64,000 bases of DNA from Prevotella sp. (lineage in GTDB: Bacteria > Bacteroidota > Bacteroidia > Bacteroidales > Bacteroidaceae): the NCBI GenBank assembly GCA_022781445.1, contig JALETQ010000035.1, positions 1-64,000 of the forward strand, in the 5' to 3' direction. Both the position numbers and the translations under genes were made by a program. The notes beneath the pieces are model-generated. The model was given only the letters and a program-made list of their open reading frames with translations. It searched no databases and was not told the DNA's origin. Each line of letters begins with the position of its first letter. Positions within the stretch are counted from its first letter, which is position 1. Shown piece after piece: positions 37,297 through 45,601 of this stretch.

Positions 37297-37854
37297 ATGA
37301 AGAAGAAGTTTATTTGTACCGTCTGCGGATACATCCATGAAGGTGAGGAAGCTCCCGAGATGTGTCCGGTATGTAAGGCTCCGGCAGCCAAGTTTAAGGA
37401 ATTAGACGACAACGGTCCTGCTAGTTTTGCGACACAACACGTATTAGGCGCTGCTCGTTTGGAAAATGCTGACGAAGAAATGATCAAAGACTTGGAAACC
37501 CATTTCAACGCTGAATGCGGTGAGGTCGGCATGTACCTGGCCATGAGCCGTCAGGCCGACCGCGAGGGCTATCCCGAAATCGCAGAAGCCTACAAACGCT
37601 ATGCCTTCGAAGAAGCCGAACATGCAGCCAGATTCGCTGAACTGTTGGGCGACGTTCTGGGCAACACCAAGAGCAACCTCGAGGCTCGCATCGCTGCAGA
37701 ACACGGTGCTTGCGAAGACAAATTCCGCATTGCCAAGAATGCCAAAGCTGCCGGTATGGATGCCACTCACGACACCGTACACGAAATGGCCAAGGACGAA
37801 GCTCGCCACTGTGCAGGCTTCATGGGTCTTTACGAACGCTATTTCAAGAAATAA
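37297..37854 (+). CDS. rbr: reverse rubrerythrin
   Basis: 185 aa. The rubredoxin domain is at the N-terminus ([25 protein letters not shown], two CxxC), not the C-terminus as in classical rubrerythrin, which defines the reverse form. The four-helix diiron part shows [38 protein letters not shown] and [11 protein letters not shown], supplying the Glu and His ligands. It reduces hydrogen peroxide in the cytosol of anaerobes. It lies directly after perR and is probably repressed by it. Confidence 0.95.
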   Translation: MKKKFICTVCGYIHEGEEAPEMCPVCKAPAAKFKELDDNGPASFATQHVLGAARLENADEEMIKDLETHFNAECGEVGMYLAMSRQADREGYPEIAEAYKRYAFEEAEHAARFAELLGDVLGNTKSNLEARIAAEHGACEDKFRIAKNAKAAGMDATHDTVHEMAKDEARHCAGFMGLYERYFKK

Positions 37855-37931
37855 AAACGCAAGGATTTCTATCCTTCATCCAACGGAACAAGGGTTCACA
37901 TGCCTTTTCATGAGATGAATCCATCAACCAG

Positions 37932-37965
37932 TAGGAGATGTCATGTTACTTCACGACATCTCCTA
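37932..37965 (+). terminator. terminator after rbr
   Basis: TAGGAGATGTC (37932-37942) is exactly complementary to 37955-37965, with a 12-nt loop and TTTATATATC after it. Confidence 0.85.
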
Positions 37966-38006
37966 TTTATATATCTTGAAGTGCTTTGCCTTATACTGTG
38001 CCGCGA

Positions 38007-38094
38007 AAAAGGGGAGGTTTTACATGGTGAAAGGACAGGTATCACAAACGAAAAGGGCAACTTTCGCGACGCAAAAGGGCAACTCATACCACGA
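38007..38094 (+). repeat. 22-bp repeat array (family B), 4 units
   Basis: Units at 38007, 38029, 38051 and 38073, beginning AAAAGGGG, GAAAGGAC, AAAAGGGC and AAAAGGGC. All four are in the same orientation. Confidence 0.85.
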
Positions 38095-38652
38095 ACAAGC
38101 TGATTGACTCAACAACAGGCACAGAAGGCTACATCTCAAAATCCACTTCCCTGATGCCATCACTCATCTACAAGTTACGTTGTGTTCGCTTTCGGTATTT
38201 GCCGGTAAACTTCGTAGATTCTTTCGGTCGCAAAGCCTCACGAAACCCCATCAGCAATTTCTTTTTTTACATTCGGATAGGAACTCGACAACATACATAG
38301 CCTGATGTATGAGGAAATGCCTTTCAAAAGGTCTGTAATACGGTAAGCATGACGGGCAAAAGGAAGGTGAAAAACCGAGAGAAACCAACGTTTTTTTAGA
38401 ACGACAATTATCGGCAGGCATACAAAGACAAAAGAAATCCCACACGGCAATCAGACCGTTCACGACACAGACAGTCAGGGTTGGTCTGCTTATCGGGAGA
38501 TAGGCTGCCGATGGTGTTGCCGTGGCCCCCTGCATCAGTAGCAAAACAGTCATCCCAATACCCGATGATCAAACGATACGACTCGGTTGTTGATTATCGG
38601 TTGGCAATAAGCCATGAATCAGAAAAAGCGAAACGACACACCACATCCTCGG

Positions 38653-40071
38653 TCAGGCGATGCCGATATACATGAGTGAGAGGTTATAGGCCAGCATGAA
38701 AAGCCACAAGCCCACCAGTACGACACGAAGAGCAATGCGCTGTTTGCCCTCCGATCGTTTCAACAGACAGGCAATCGCCATCGGAAAAACAAAAGCCCAG
38801 TGGGGCGACATGATGTAAATTTCGTTGATGCCAAAGCCCAACACGAAATGAATGAACATGTCAAAGCCGAAAAACGACATCGCCAACCATAGAAGCTTTT
38901 GTCTGCGTCCGCACCAAATGCCCCCCAGTATAAGGACTGACATCAGTCCCATGACGACGTAGGGCAACGCACTGCCGTAAGGAACGATGACGGGACGACT
39001 CCGCAAGGTGTCCTCCAACAGATGATCGCGGTGCAGCAAAAAGGCTTCACCAAACAGATTTTCGACAAAGGTCGAGCTGCGTGAGGTCGAAATATCCGTC
39101 CATCGCATGAACTCTCCCTTTGCCAAGGGCTTGCCTGTCTTGGCATGGTCACGACGGAATTTCGCCCATGCACGCTTGTTGATCTCGGCTTTCACGCCTG
39201 CAGCGATGAGCGCCGTGTCCTTGATGGAAATGGTATCACTCACTTTCTGGTAGATGCGGGCACGGGCAATGGAATCGATGCGGGCCTTCTTGGCCTTCTT
39301 GGCCATCTCCTGCGGCCAAACATACACCCTGTATTCCAGTCGGCAAAAACCCCATATCAACGCCGATGGCAGCAGGACGGCCAAGAGGAGAAAGCGCCAC
39401 CTGAAGGTTTTCTTGCCATTGACAAAGAGGGCGGCAAGGAAAGTCTTGATGCCGTTGTTGAGCGAAACACCGGCCGTGAGGACAAACATCATCACAGTCT
39501 GGCATTTGGTCCATGTCGTGCCTGTCTGCATCTTACGTCCCGAAAGATAAAGCGTGAACACCAAGAGGAACATCGACAGCGAGAAATGGTCGGGCACACA
39601 CAAGCTCAACAGGACATAGGCAAACGAGAAAAGCATTGCTGCGGGCAGGGTGGCATCCCATCTTTCCAATCCTATCTGCTCGCGAAAGATGCGCCGCATG
39701 AAAACAAAGGTGTAAACACCCGTGACAACTTGCACCGCGGCCACCATCAAGGGAGCGAAATTGATGCCGAAAAGTGCCGTCAGACCTTGGTTGAGTGCAT
39801 AGGCAGGAAACCAGAAAAAGGCGAGTAACGGATGGCGGTAGACATTGTAAGCGGTGTCCCATTCGGAAATGACATAGTAGGTGATGGGGTCGAAGCCCGA
39901 CACCTTGAAACCGTTGACGAACAGTTTCCAGTAATCGTCGGCAGGCTGTAGAAAACGCGGTGCATAGGCCGTGACGACCAACACGTTGATTAAAACCATC
40001 AACAACAAGATGCCGATGGCGGGTAGGCGTTCTTCGTTACGGAGACGAAACAGGTCAAAGAATTTTCTCAT
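38653..40071 (-). CDS. polytopic membrane protein (DUF6080-like), paralogue of the next gene
   Basis: 472 aa with about nine to ten membrane segments. It is a clear paralogue of the C-terminal two thirds of the GtrA fusion: both have LFRLR/K-x-EERLP at the start, a HPLLAFFWFPAYALNQGL / HPLLSYFCLPLYGINYGL segment, a VPDHFSLSMFLL / VPDHFILSLFLL segment, NGIKT, and a W(S/T)DI(S/T)TSR loop before NLFGE. I recall this family as DUF6080. The layout (many helices, a soluble loop near 250-330) is reminiscent of GT-C glycosyltransferases, but no catalytic motif is proven. Last gene of the seven-gene operon, 1 bp after the fusion. Confidence 0.8.
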   Translation of the reverse strand: MRKFFDLFRLRNEERLPAIGILLLMVLINVLVVTAYAPRFLQPADDYWKLFVNGFKVSGFDPITYYVISEWDTAYNVYRHPLLAFFWFPAYALNQGLTALFGINFAPLMVAAVQVVTGVYTFVFMRRIFREQIGLERWDATLPAAMLFSFAYVLLSLCVPDHFSLSMFLLVFTLYLSGRKMQTGTTWTKCQTVMMFVLTAGVSLNNGIKTFLAALFVNGKKTFRWRFLLLAVLLPSALIWGFCRLEYRVYVWPQEMAKKAKKARIDSIARARIYQKVSDTISIKDTALIAAGVKAEINKRAWAKFRRDHAKTGKPLAKGEFMRWTDISTSRSSTFVENLFGEAFLLHRDHLLEDTLRSRPVIVPYGSALPYVVMGLMSVLILGGIWCGRRQKLLWLAMSFFGFDMFIHFVLGFGINEIYIMSPHWAFVFPMAIACLLKRSEGKQRIALRVVLVGLWLFMLAYNLSLMYIGIA

Positions 40072-40072
40072 A

Positions 40073-41806
40073 TCAGTCGAGCAAGTAGCCGATCAGCAAG
40101 CCGGCATTATACATATAAAGGTATAACGTGAGTGCCATTGTCAGCATCCGCACCGCCTTACCGGCACATCCGCACCGTCTAAGGATGAAAGCGATGGCAA
40201 GCGGCACGACAAACAGCCAGTGGGCACTCATGAGATAGATTTCACGAAGGGCGAAACCGAAGCCGAGGTGCATCACCATGTCGAAGGCAAACCACGACAA
40301 ACACATCCACAACAGACGGCTGTGACGACCGCACCAGATGCCGATGATGAAAAGCGCGACCACCAGTCCTTCGACCAAATAGTTGTAAAAAGCGTCGTAG
40401 GCGGCAAAAAGTTCTCGGCCATACTGCGAGTCACGTAGAAGGTCCTTGCGATGAAACTGTATCGATTCGCCGAAAAGATTGTGGTAAACGCTCTTGGGAC
40501 GCGAAGTGGTGATGTCGGACCACTTGAGGAATCCTTCCTCGCTGATGGGTTCACTCACCCTCTTTCGGGGCGGAGGGGGCGGTGTCTTCAGCCGCGCCTG
40601 ACGCTCGACGCGCTGTTTTTCGCGGGCAATCTCGTCGGGGCGCGTGAGGTATGTATAGGTCAGCCGGCTGACACCGCTCAGCAACACGAACGGCAGCACG
40701 ATGCCTGCCAGCAGGTGTGAAGGTTTGAAAAAGGTGCGGCGGTTCACAAAGAAGGAGGCAAGAGCGGTCTTGATTCCGTTGGTGAGGGTCACGCCTGCCG
40801 TGATGATCAACAGCAAGGCTGTGTGACGGGTGGACAAGATGCCGTTGCCGCGCACGCCGGTCATCAACGATCCGGACAGATAAAGGGTGAGCGACAAGAG
40901 AAACAGCGACAGGATGAAATGATCGGGAACGACGACCGCCACCATGACATGGGCAAAAGAAAAGGTCATCGCCGCCAGCAACGCACTGTCAACAAGGCTC
41001 ATGCGAAGCACTTCGCGGTAGGTGCGGAAAAGGAAAACAAAGGCATAGAAGGCACAAAACAGCAAAACTGCAGCCACAACAAACTGCACCATATTGAGAC
41101 CGGTGAGCATGAACAGCCCGTAATTGATGCCATACAGGGGCAGACAGAAGTAGGAAAGCAGCGGATGTCGGAAGTCGATGGTATAGAAAGTTCGCCAGTG
41201 CGACACCATCGAATAAATGAAACTGTCGTATCCCGACATACGATAATACTTATAGAAAGGTTCCCAGCCGGTGGTGTTGTATATCGAAAAGCTCGGATAA
41301 TAGACCGCAATGAAGACGGCGGTGATGCCCACAAAAAACACGCCTGCCGACAAAGACGGCAACCGCTCTTCACGCTTGAGCCTGAAAAGAGCGAAAACAG
41401 AGTGCAGGAACGACAAGTCGTTTTTCATGAAATAGCGCACCATCAGGAAATTGGAAGGCACGCTGACAGCCAATACCGGCAATATGGCCAATGCCTTGGA
41501 TATTCCCAAGCGGAGGAAAAGCGACAACAAAAAGGTTTGCAACAGGTAGTTGATGACATGGGCAAAGGCAAAACCGGCACCTCGGCTTGCCGAGGAACGG
41601 ACGCGGAAAGTGTAGCGAACGGAGGCCATATAGTTGAAAATGAAGCTCACCACATAGGCTATCGTATTGGCCAACAGCGGCTGCAGCCATATCGACAACA
41701 ACAGATACACCCCGTATTGTACGGCGGTGGCCACGACACCCACTTGCGCAAAGCGGATCACTTCGACCCACTTGCCTTCAGCGAAAAGGTTTTTCAAATT
41801 TTTCAT
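40073..41806 (-). CDS. GtrA-domain / DUF6080-like membrane fusion protein
   Basis: 577 aa. Residues about 15-135 form a four-helix GtrA domain (FAQVGVVATAVQYGVYLLL, NTIAYVVSFIFNYMASVRYTF). GtrA proteins move prenyl-phosphate sugars across the membrane or assist in it. The rest is a DUF6080-like membrane part with VPDHFILSLFLL and WSDITTSRPKSVYHNLFGES. The start at 41806 (MKNLKNLFAEGK) lies 29 nt inside the HAD gene end; an earlier Met at 41812 is possible, and the open frame extends further only through HAD coding sequence. Joining GtrA to a possible transferase would couple flipping to use of the lipid-linked sugar. Confidence 0.82.
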   Translation of the reverse strand: MKNLKNLFAEGKWVEVIRFAQVGVVATAVQYGVYLLLSIWLQPLLANTIAYVVSFIFNYMASVRYTFRVRSSASRGAGFAFAHVINYLLQTFLLSLFLRLGISKALAILPVLAVSVPSNFLMVRYFMKNDLSFLHSVFALFRLKREERLPSLSAGVFFVGITAVFIAVYYPSFSIYNTTGWEPFYKYYRMSGYDSFIYSMVSHWRTFYTIDFRHPLLSYFCLPLYGINYGLFMLTGLNMVQFVVAAVLLFCAFYAFVFLFRTYREVLRMSLVDSALLAAMTFSFAHVMVAVVVPDHFILSLFLLSLTLYLSGSLMTGVRGNGILSTRHTALLLIITAGVTLTNGIKTALASFFVNRRTFFKPSHLLAGIVLPFVLLSGVSRLTYTYLTRPDEIAREKQRVERQARLKTPPPPPRKRVSEPISEEGFLKWSDITTSRPKSVYHNLFGESIQFHRKDLLRDSQYGRELFAAYDAFYNYLVEGLVVALFIIGIWCGRHSRLLWMCLSWFAFDMVMHLGFGFALREIYLMSAHWLFVVPLAIAFILRRCGCAGKAVRMLTMALTLYLYMYNAGLLIGYLLD

Positions 41807-42401
41807 CGGCATATTCCAACATTTCTTTATCACCCCTGCTGTCGCCAAACGCCAACACCCGGTAATGCTCGCGGTGAGGAATGACAGCTTCGATGCGGCG
41901 CACTTTCTCGGCTCCGTAGCAGTTGGGGGTGGCAAAACGTCCGGTCATCCTGCCGTCTTTCACCTCCATTTCGGTGCCCACGACCGTCAGTCGCGTGCCG
42001 GCATCCTCGGCTTTGGCTTTCCATTCGTCCAGAAAGGGTGCCACCCACAGGGGGTCGCTGGCGGTAACGATCAGGATGCGCGACCGTTCTCGACAGGCTT
42101 TGTCGAGACAATCGACGGCCTGCGGACGGAGAATGTGACGGTGGGAGGCGGCAAAAGCGGCGGCATTGTGCCTCATCTTATCCACATGCACACCTTTATA
42201 ATAACAGCCCAGCAACCACTCTTTGACCTTGCCGTTGGACAGCAGATGCAGTTTCATCAGCACGAGCAGAGGCAAAAAGAGCGTGAAACCGGCATAGAAT
42301 GCGAGGCTGCCGTGGGTGTAACGAATGAAAGCGAGCAACGAATCGCGCGAAGTCAGCGTTCCGTCGAAATCGAAAACATAAAGTTTGGGTTTATCTTCCA
42401 T
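41778..42401 (-). CDS. HAD-IB-type phosphatase
   Basis: 207 aa. Motif I is YVFDFDGTLTSRDS (nucleophile Asp), motif II LIVTASDP, then motif III lysine in CYGAEKVRR and motif IV FGDSRGDKEML. One hydrophobic stretch (LFLPLLVLM) may touch the membrane. In this operon a phosphatase next to a UbiA-type phosphoribosyl transferase would fit removal of the 5-phosphate from prenyl-phosphoryl ribose phosphate; that is inference. Its 3' end overlaps the GtrA fusion by 29 nt. Confidence 0.88.
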   Translation of the reverse strand: MEDKPKLYVFDFDGTLTSRDSLLAFIRYTHGSLAFYAGFTLFLPLLVLMKLHLLSNGKVKEWLLGCYYKGVHVDKMRHNAAAFAASHRHILRPQAVDCLDKACRERSRILIVTASDPLWVAPFLDEWKAKAEDAGTRLTVVGTEMEVKDGRMTGRFATPNCYGAEKVRRIEAVIPHREHYRVLAFGDSRGDKEMLEYADEKFEKPFR

Positions 42402-42494
42402 GGATGAAAGTATCGTTTGAATGGATGAAAAAAACTACAGGCGTTGCGGTCACGGACGGCGGTTCATCGGCATGAGGCGGCAACCCGGCGTGTT

Positions 42495-43391
42495 TCAGAA
42501 GTAAATGATGAAAGCAAAGCTGAGTGCCCAGAGCAGCACCACCACCTGCATGAAGCGGTCGCGCAACATCACCTTGGTGGGATCGCCGCTCTTCTCATCG
42601 ACCACTGCCACCTGAATGTATCGCAGCAACCCCAGCAACACGAAGAAGCTGGTGACGTAGAGATAACCTGTCCGGAAGCGCGACACCACTTCGGGCGACA
42701 CGGTATACATGATATAGCACACCAGGGTGACGGCTGCCGTGATGGTGATGGCTTGGTTGATGAAGGTGAGATTGTAGCGTATGGTATTGGTGCGAGGAGC
42801 CTCACCGGTCTGTTTCATGCGCAGAACGTCGTCACGACGCTTGGCAAACGAGAGGAACAGCGTGAGAAGGAAGGTCATGAGTACCAACCAATGACTCAGA
42901 ACGACCCCGATGGCAACACCACCGGCGAAAATGCGCAATACGAAACCAAACGAAACGATGCACACATCGACGATGGCATATTGCTTGAGCTTGGCACAAT
43001 AAGCCAGATTGAGCAGCCAATAGCCACCGATGACGGCGGAAAGGCGCAGCAATGGCAGCCGGTCGAGGTATCCGAGGTTACTTCCCGACCACAGGGTGAG
43101 GGCGGACAGCAACACCATGATCCCCATCAACAGGTAGGCTTCGGTGATGCCCACAGCCCCCGAAGCCACCGGACGACGACATTTGACCGGATGACGACGG
43201 TCGGCTTCGGCATCAACAATGTCATTGAAACAGTAGACCGACGATGCCACCAGACAAAAAGCAAACATGGCAACGAGCGAAGACACCACATCGGAGAAAT
43301 GGTTGAGCCGTCCGGCGAAAAACAACGGGATGAGTACGAACATATTTTTAATCCACTGTTTGGGACGTATCAGGAGGATGTAATAACGCAT
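42495..43391 (-). CDS. UbiA-family prenyltransferase, decaprenyl-phosphate phosphoribosyltransferase-like
   Basis: 298 aa, about eight to nine helices. The first Asp-rich motif is NDIVDAEADRRHPVKCRRP; the second region is DVCIVSFGFVLRIFAGG. The LIRPKQWIKNMFVLIPLFF start and the HPVKCRRPVASG motif are closest to the phosphoribosyl-transferring branch (mycobacterial Rv3806c-like) rather than quinone or heme prenyltransferases. The expected reaction is polyprenyl phosphate plus phosphoribosyl pyrophosphate giving polyprenyl-phosphoryl ribose phosphate. It sits among GtrA, HAD and transferase-like genes, which supports this reading. Confidence 0.85.
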   Translation of the reverse strand: MRYYILLIRPKQWIKNMFVLIPLFFAGRLNHFSDVVSSLVAMFAFCLVASSVYCFNDIVDAEADRRHPVKCRRPVASGAVGITEAYLLMGIMVLLSALTLWSGSNLGYLDRLPLLRLSAVIGGYWLLNLAYCAKLKQYAIVDVCIVSFGFVLRIFAGGVAIGVVLSHWLVLMTFLLTLFLSFAKRRDDVLRMKQTGEAPRTNTIRYNLTFINQAITITAAVTLVCYIMYTVSPEVVSRFRTGYLYVTSFFVLLGLLRYIQVAVVDEKSGDPTKVMLRDRFMQVVVLLWALSFAFIIYF

Positions 43392-43415
43392 GAGAAAGTG
43401 ATTTAGATGAAAATA

Positions 43416-44453
43416 TTATGCCACCGTGGGATTTCCGCCACCCGACTCGCGGGGACGGGTCACGGCAGACTTGAACAAAAGCACTGCCCGATAGAGCAAC
43501 CAAGCCAACGGAAACGATATGACCATGACGAGCAATGCCGTGGGCCAATAGCCCAAACGGTATTTCAGCAGGGGCATTTCAACCCAATGAAGATGGATGA
43601 GGTAAACCTCCAGACTGATGGTTCCGACGAATGCCAATCCCCGACGAACCACAGGAGCGACATCATCAAGCAACTTGCCCAGCAGCAGGAGTGAACTGAT
43701 GGTCAGCGGAATGTAAACCAACCGTTCTATAAAAATGGGGAAACGGCCATGTAACTGTTGTTCGAGATAGATGCAAAGTCCGAACGATGCAACGAAAACG
43801 ACCAAGGCGAACCATCCCGAAGCCCCGTCACAACGCCATTTGCCACGCACGGCCTCACCACAGTTGATACCCAGCAGGAAGATGGGAATGCGACTCCAGA
43901 AGATTTCCAGATGTCGCACGGCATCATGAACGGGTGCCACCCATTGCACCGCCACACACCACACCATCATCAAAGCCGGCAGCCATCGCAGGGAAGGGTA
44001 ACGCTTGATGAGATTCATATAAGCCGGAGCAAAGCAATAAAGCATCATGGTGGCAGGCACATACCAAAAGGCAAGGTCGCCCGAGAACCAAAAACTGCCG
44101 TTGAAAAGGATGTTGGAAAAGAGGTCGGCAAGGTCTTGTGTGTAACGATGGCCGCCCGACAGATACCGCGGAAGATAATATATCGTAGCCATGACCAGCC
44201 ACGATGGGTAAACGCGCCAATAGCGGTTGCGGAAGAAATGTTTGTATTCGGGTCGCCTCTGCCAAGAGAACCACAGGCCGATGCCACTCATAAAGAGAAA
44301 CATATCGACACCCACGTTGCCACAACGGCGTAATCCGTAGAACATATCCGTCCGCGGATTGCCCATGTGAAAGAGCATGATGGCAATCATGGCAATGCCC
44401 ATCAATTCGGTACGTCGACGACTCAACACATCCCAATCCAAAGAGAACTTCAT
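43416..44453 (-). CDS. acyltransferase family 3 membrane protein
   Basis: 345 aa, about ten membrane segments. RRTELMGIAMIAIMLFHMGNP near the start holds the family His (FH), and NVGVDMFLFMSGIGLWFSW and FRNRYWRVYPSWLV are the second and third signatures. These enzymes transfer acetyl or other acyl groups to sugars of surface polymers from the cytoplasmic side. Third gene of the membrane operon, 58 bp after the other acyltransferase and 24 bp before the UbiA gene. Confidence 0.9.
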   Translation of the reverse strand: MKFSLDWDVLSRRRTELMGIAMIAIMLFHMGNPRTDMFYGLRRCGNVGVDMFLFMSGIGLWFSWQRRPEYKHFFRNRYWRVYPSWLVMATIYYLPRYLSGGHRYTQDLADLFSNILFNGSFWFSGDLAFWYVPATMMLYCFAPAYMNLIKRYPSLRWLPALMMVWCVAVQWVAPVHDAVRHLEIFWSRIPIFLLGINCGEAVRGKWRCDGASGWFALVVFVASFGLCIYLEQQLHGRFPIFIERLVYIPLTISSLLLLGKLLDDVAPVVRRGLAFVGTISLEVYLIHLHWVEMPLLKYRLGYWPTALLVMVISFPLAWLLYRAVLLFKSAVTRPRESGGGNPTVA

Positions 44454-44511
44454 GTATTTGATCGTTAATTCGTTTATATTCTTTCCTTCGCAATCCAGCT
44501 CCCGATGGCGT

Positions 44512-45585
44512 CTAAGCCTCCAAGCGCGGGTCGGGAATCTTCTTCAACAACAACTTGATGCCCCATGCCAGTCCCACGGCTGCCAGCATATAGAGCAGCA
44601 AGCCGGCACCGACATCGCCACGATGCGCCACGGGAATGAAGATTTTACGGGCGACGGGGTGGATGACAAACATGGCGGCCGAGATGTTTCCCACCCATTT
44701 CAAGGGCTTCATCAGCCACGCCGGTGTGAGTTTTACACCGGCAATGCCCAGCAGGCAAATCACGGCAGGTACGAAAAACCAAGTGTAATAGTTGCCGCTC
44801 ATGACAAAAAGGAGCGCCAAACCCGCCATGAACATCGCCGCATAGGCGGTCTTCGACCACTCCCGGCGGACATAACGGGCACAGAGCAGGCCGAGACCGA
44901 AAGGCAACAGTCCTCCGACGGAGTTGTAACGCAGTCGGTTGAGTGTCTCGCCCGTGGGGTCACACACCATCTGCATCACCATCGAAAGTACCATCACAGC
45001 CACCACAACACCCCAATGCTTCCTGAAAAACAACAGGCGATAGAGGATATACAGCTGCAACATCAGTCCGAAAAACCAATATGGACCGGGCCAGATGACG
45101 TTGTTGGGATGTTCGAGCAGGTTGTTGAACAAGCCGAGTTGTGCCACAATGTCCAGCAAGCGGTAATGATGCGGTTCGTAAGTGACGGCATCGACGAGGG
45201 TGAACAGCACGAATCCGACAACCATCATCTTGAAAAGTTTGAGGAAATGGTAACGTGTGAAATGCCAAACGCCGGGTGTCGGCTGTGCGGCAACAGGCGA
45301 AACAGTGGCTTTTTCGTACTTCATAACGAGTCCGTAAGCACTCAAAAAGAGAAAAAGAGGCACCCCGTAATGGCCGAAGAACGACAAAAGATGGGTGATG
45401 AGGTCACCATCGGGACTGTTCAACAGTTCATATAGCCGGTCGGCTTTGCCTTGCGTAAAGGTATATTCGTTTTCTTTCACGGCAAACCGCAGCCAATGCG
45501 TGAAGTTGTGAAGCACGATACCCAAGATGGCTATACCGCGGATCACCTCACATTCTGTACGGGAAAGGAGTCCTTTGTTCATCAT
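44512..45585 (-). CDS. acyltransferase family 3 membrane protein (second)
   Basis: 357 aa, about ten membrane segments. EVIRGIAILGIVLHNFTHWL contains the family His, and FGHYGVPLFLFLSAYGLVMKYE and FTRYHFLKLFKMMVV follow. It is a divergent paralogue of the gene at 43416. The start is ambiguous: Met codons at 45618, 45615, 45585 and 45582; 45585 is chosen because the earlier ones lie inside the preceding gene. Its substrate is unknown; the neighbours suggest an envelope glycan or lipid. Confidence 0.87.
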   Translation of the reverse strand: MMNKGLLSRTECEVIRGIAILGIVLHNFTHWLRFAVKENEYTFTQGKADRLYELLNSPDGDLITHLLSFFGHYGVPLFLFLSAYGLVMKYEKATVSPVAAQPTPGVWHFTRYHFLKLFKMMVVGFVLFTLVDAVTYEPHHYRLLDIVAQLGLFNNLLEHPNNVIWPGPYWFFGLMLQLYILYRLLFFRKHWGVVVAVMVLSMVMQMVCDPTGETLNRLRYNSVGGLLPFGLGLLCARYVRREWSKTAYAAMFMAGLALLFVMSGNYYTWFFVPAVICLLGIAGVKLTPAWLMKPLKWVGNISAAMFVIHPVARKIFIPVAHRGDVGAGLLLYMLAAVGLAWGIKLLLKKIPDPRLEA

Positions 45586-45601
45586 ATCGGAAGTATGTCG
45601 T

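Larger units (their letters stand above)
37855..38652. other. 0.8-kb convergent intergenic region
   Basis: It holds the rbr terminator and a 22-bp array (38007-38094). The remaining 550 bp, up to the end of the membrane operon, show no gene. A few G/C-poor stretches such as TTTCTTTTTTT (near 38263) are present. Confidence 0.65.
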
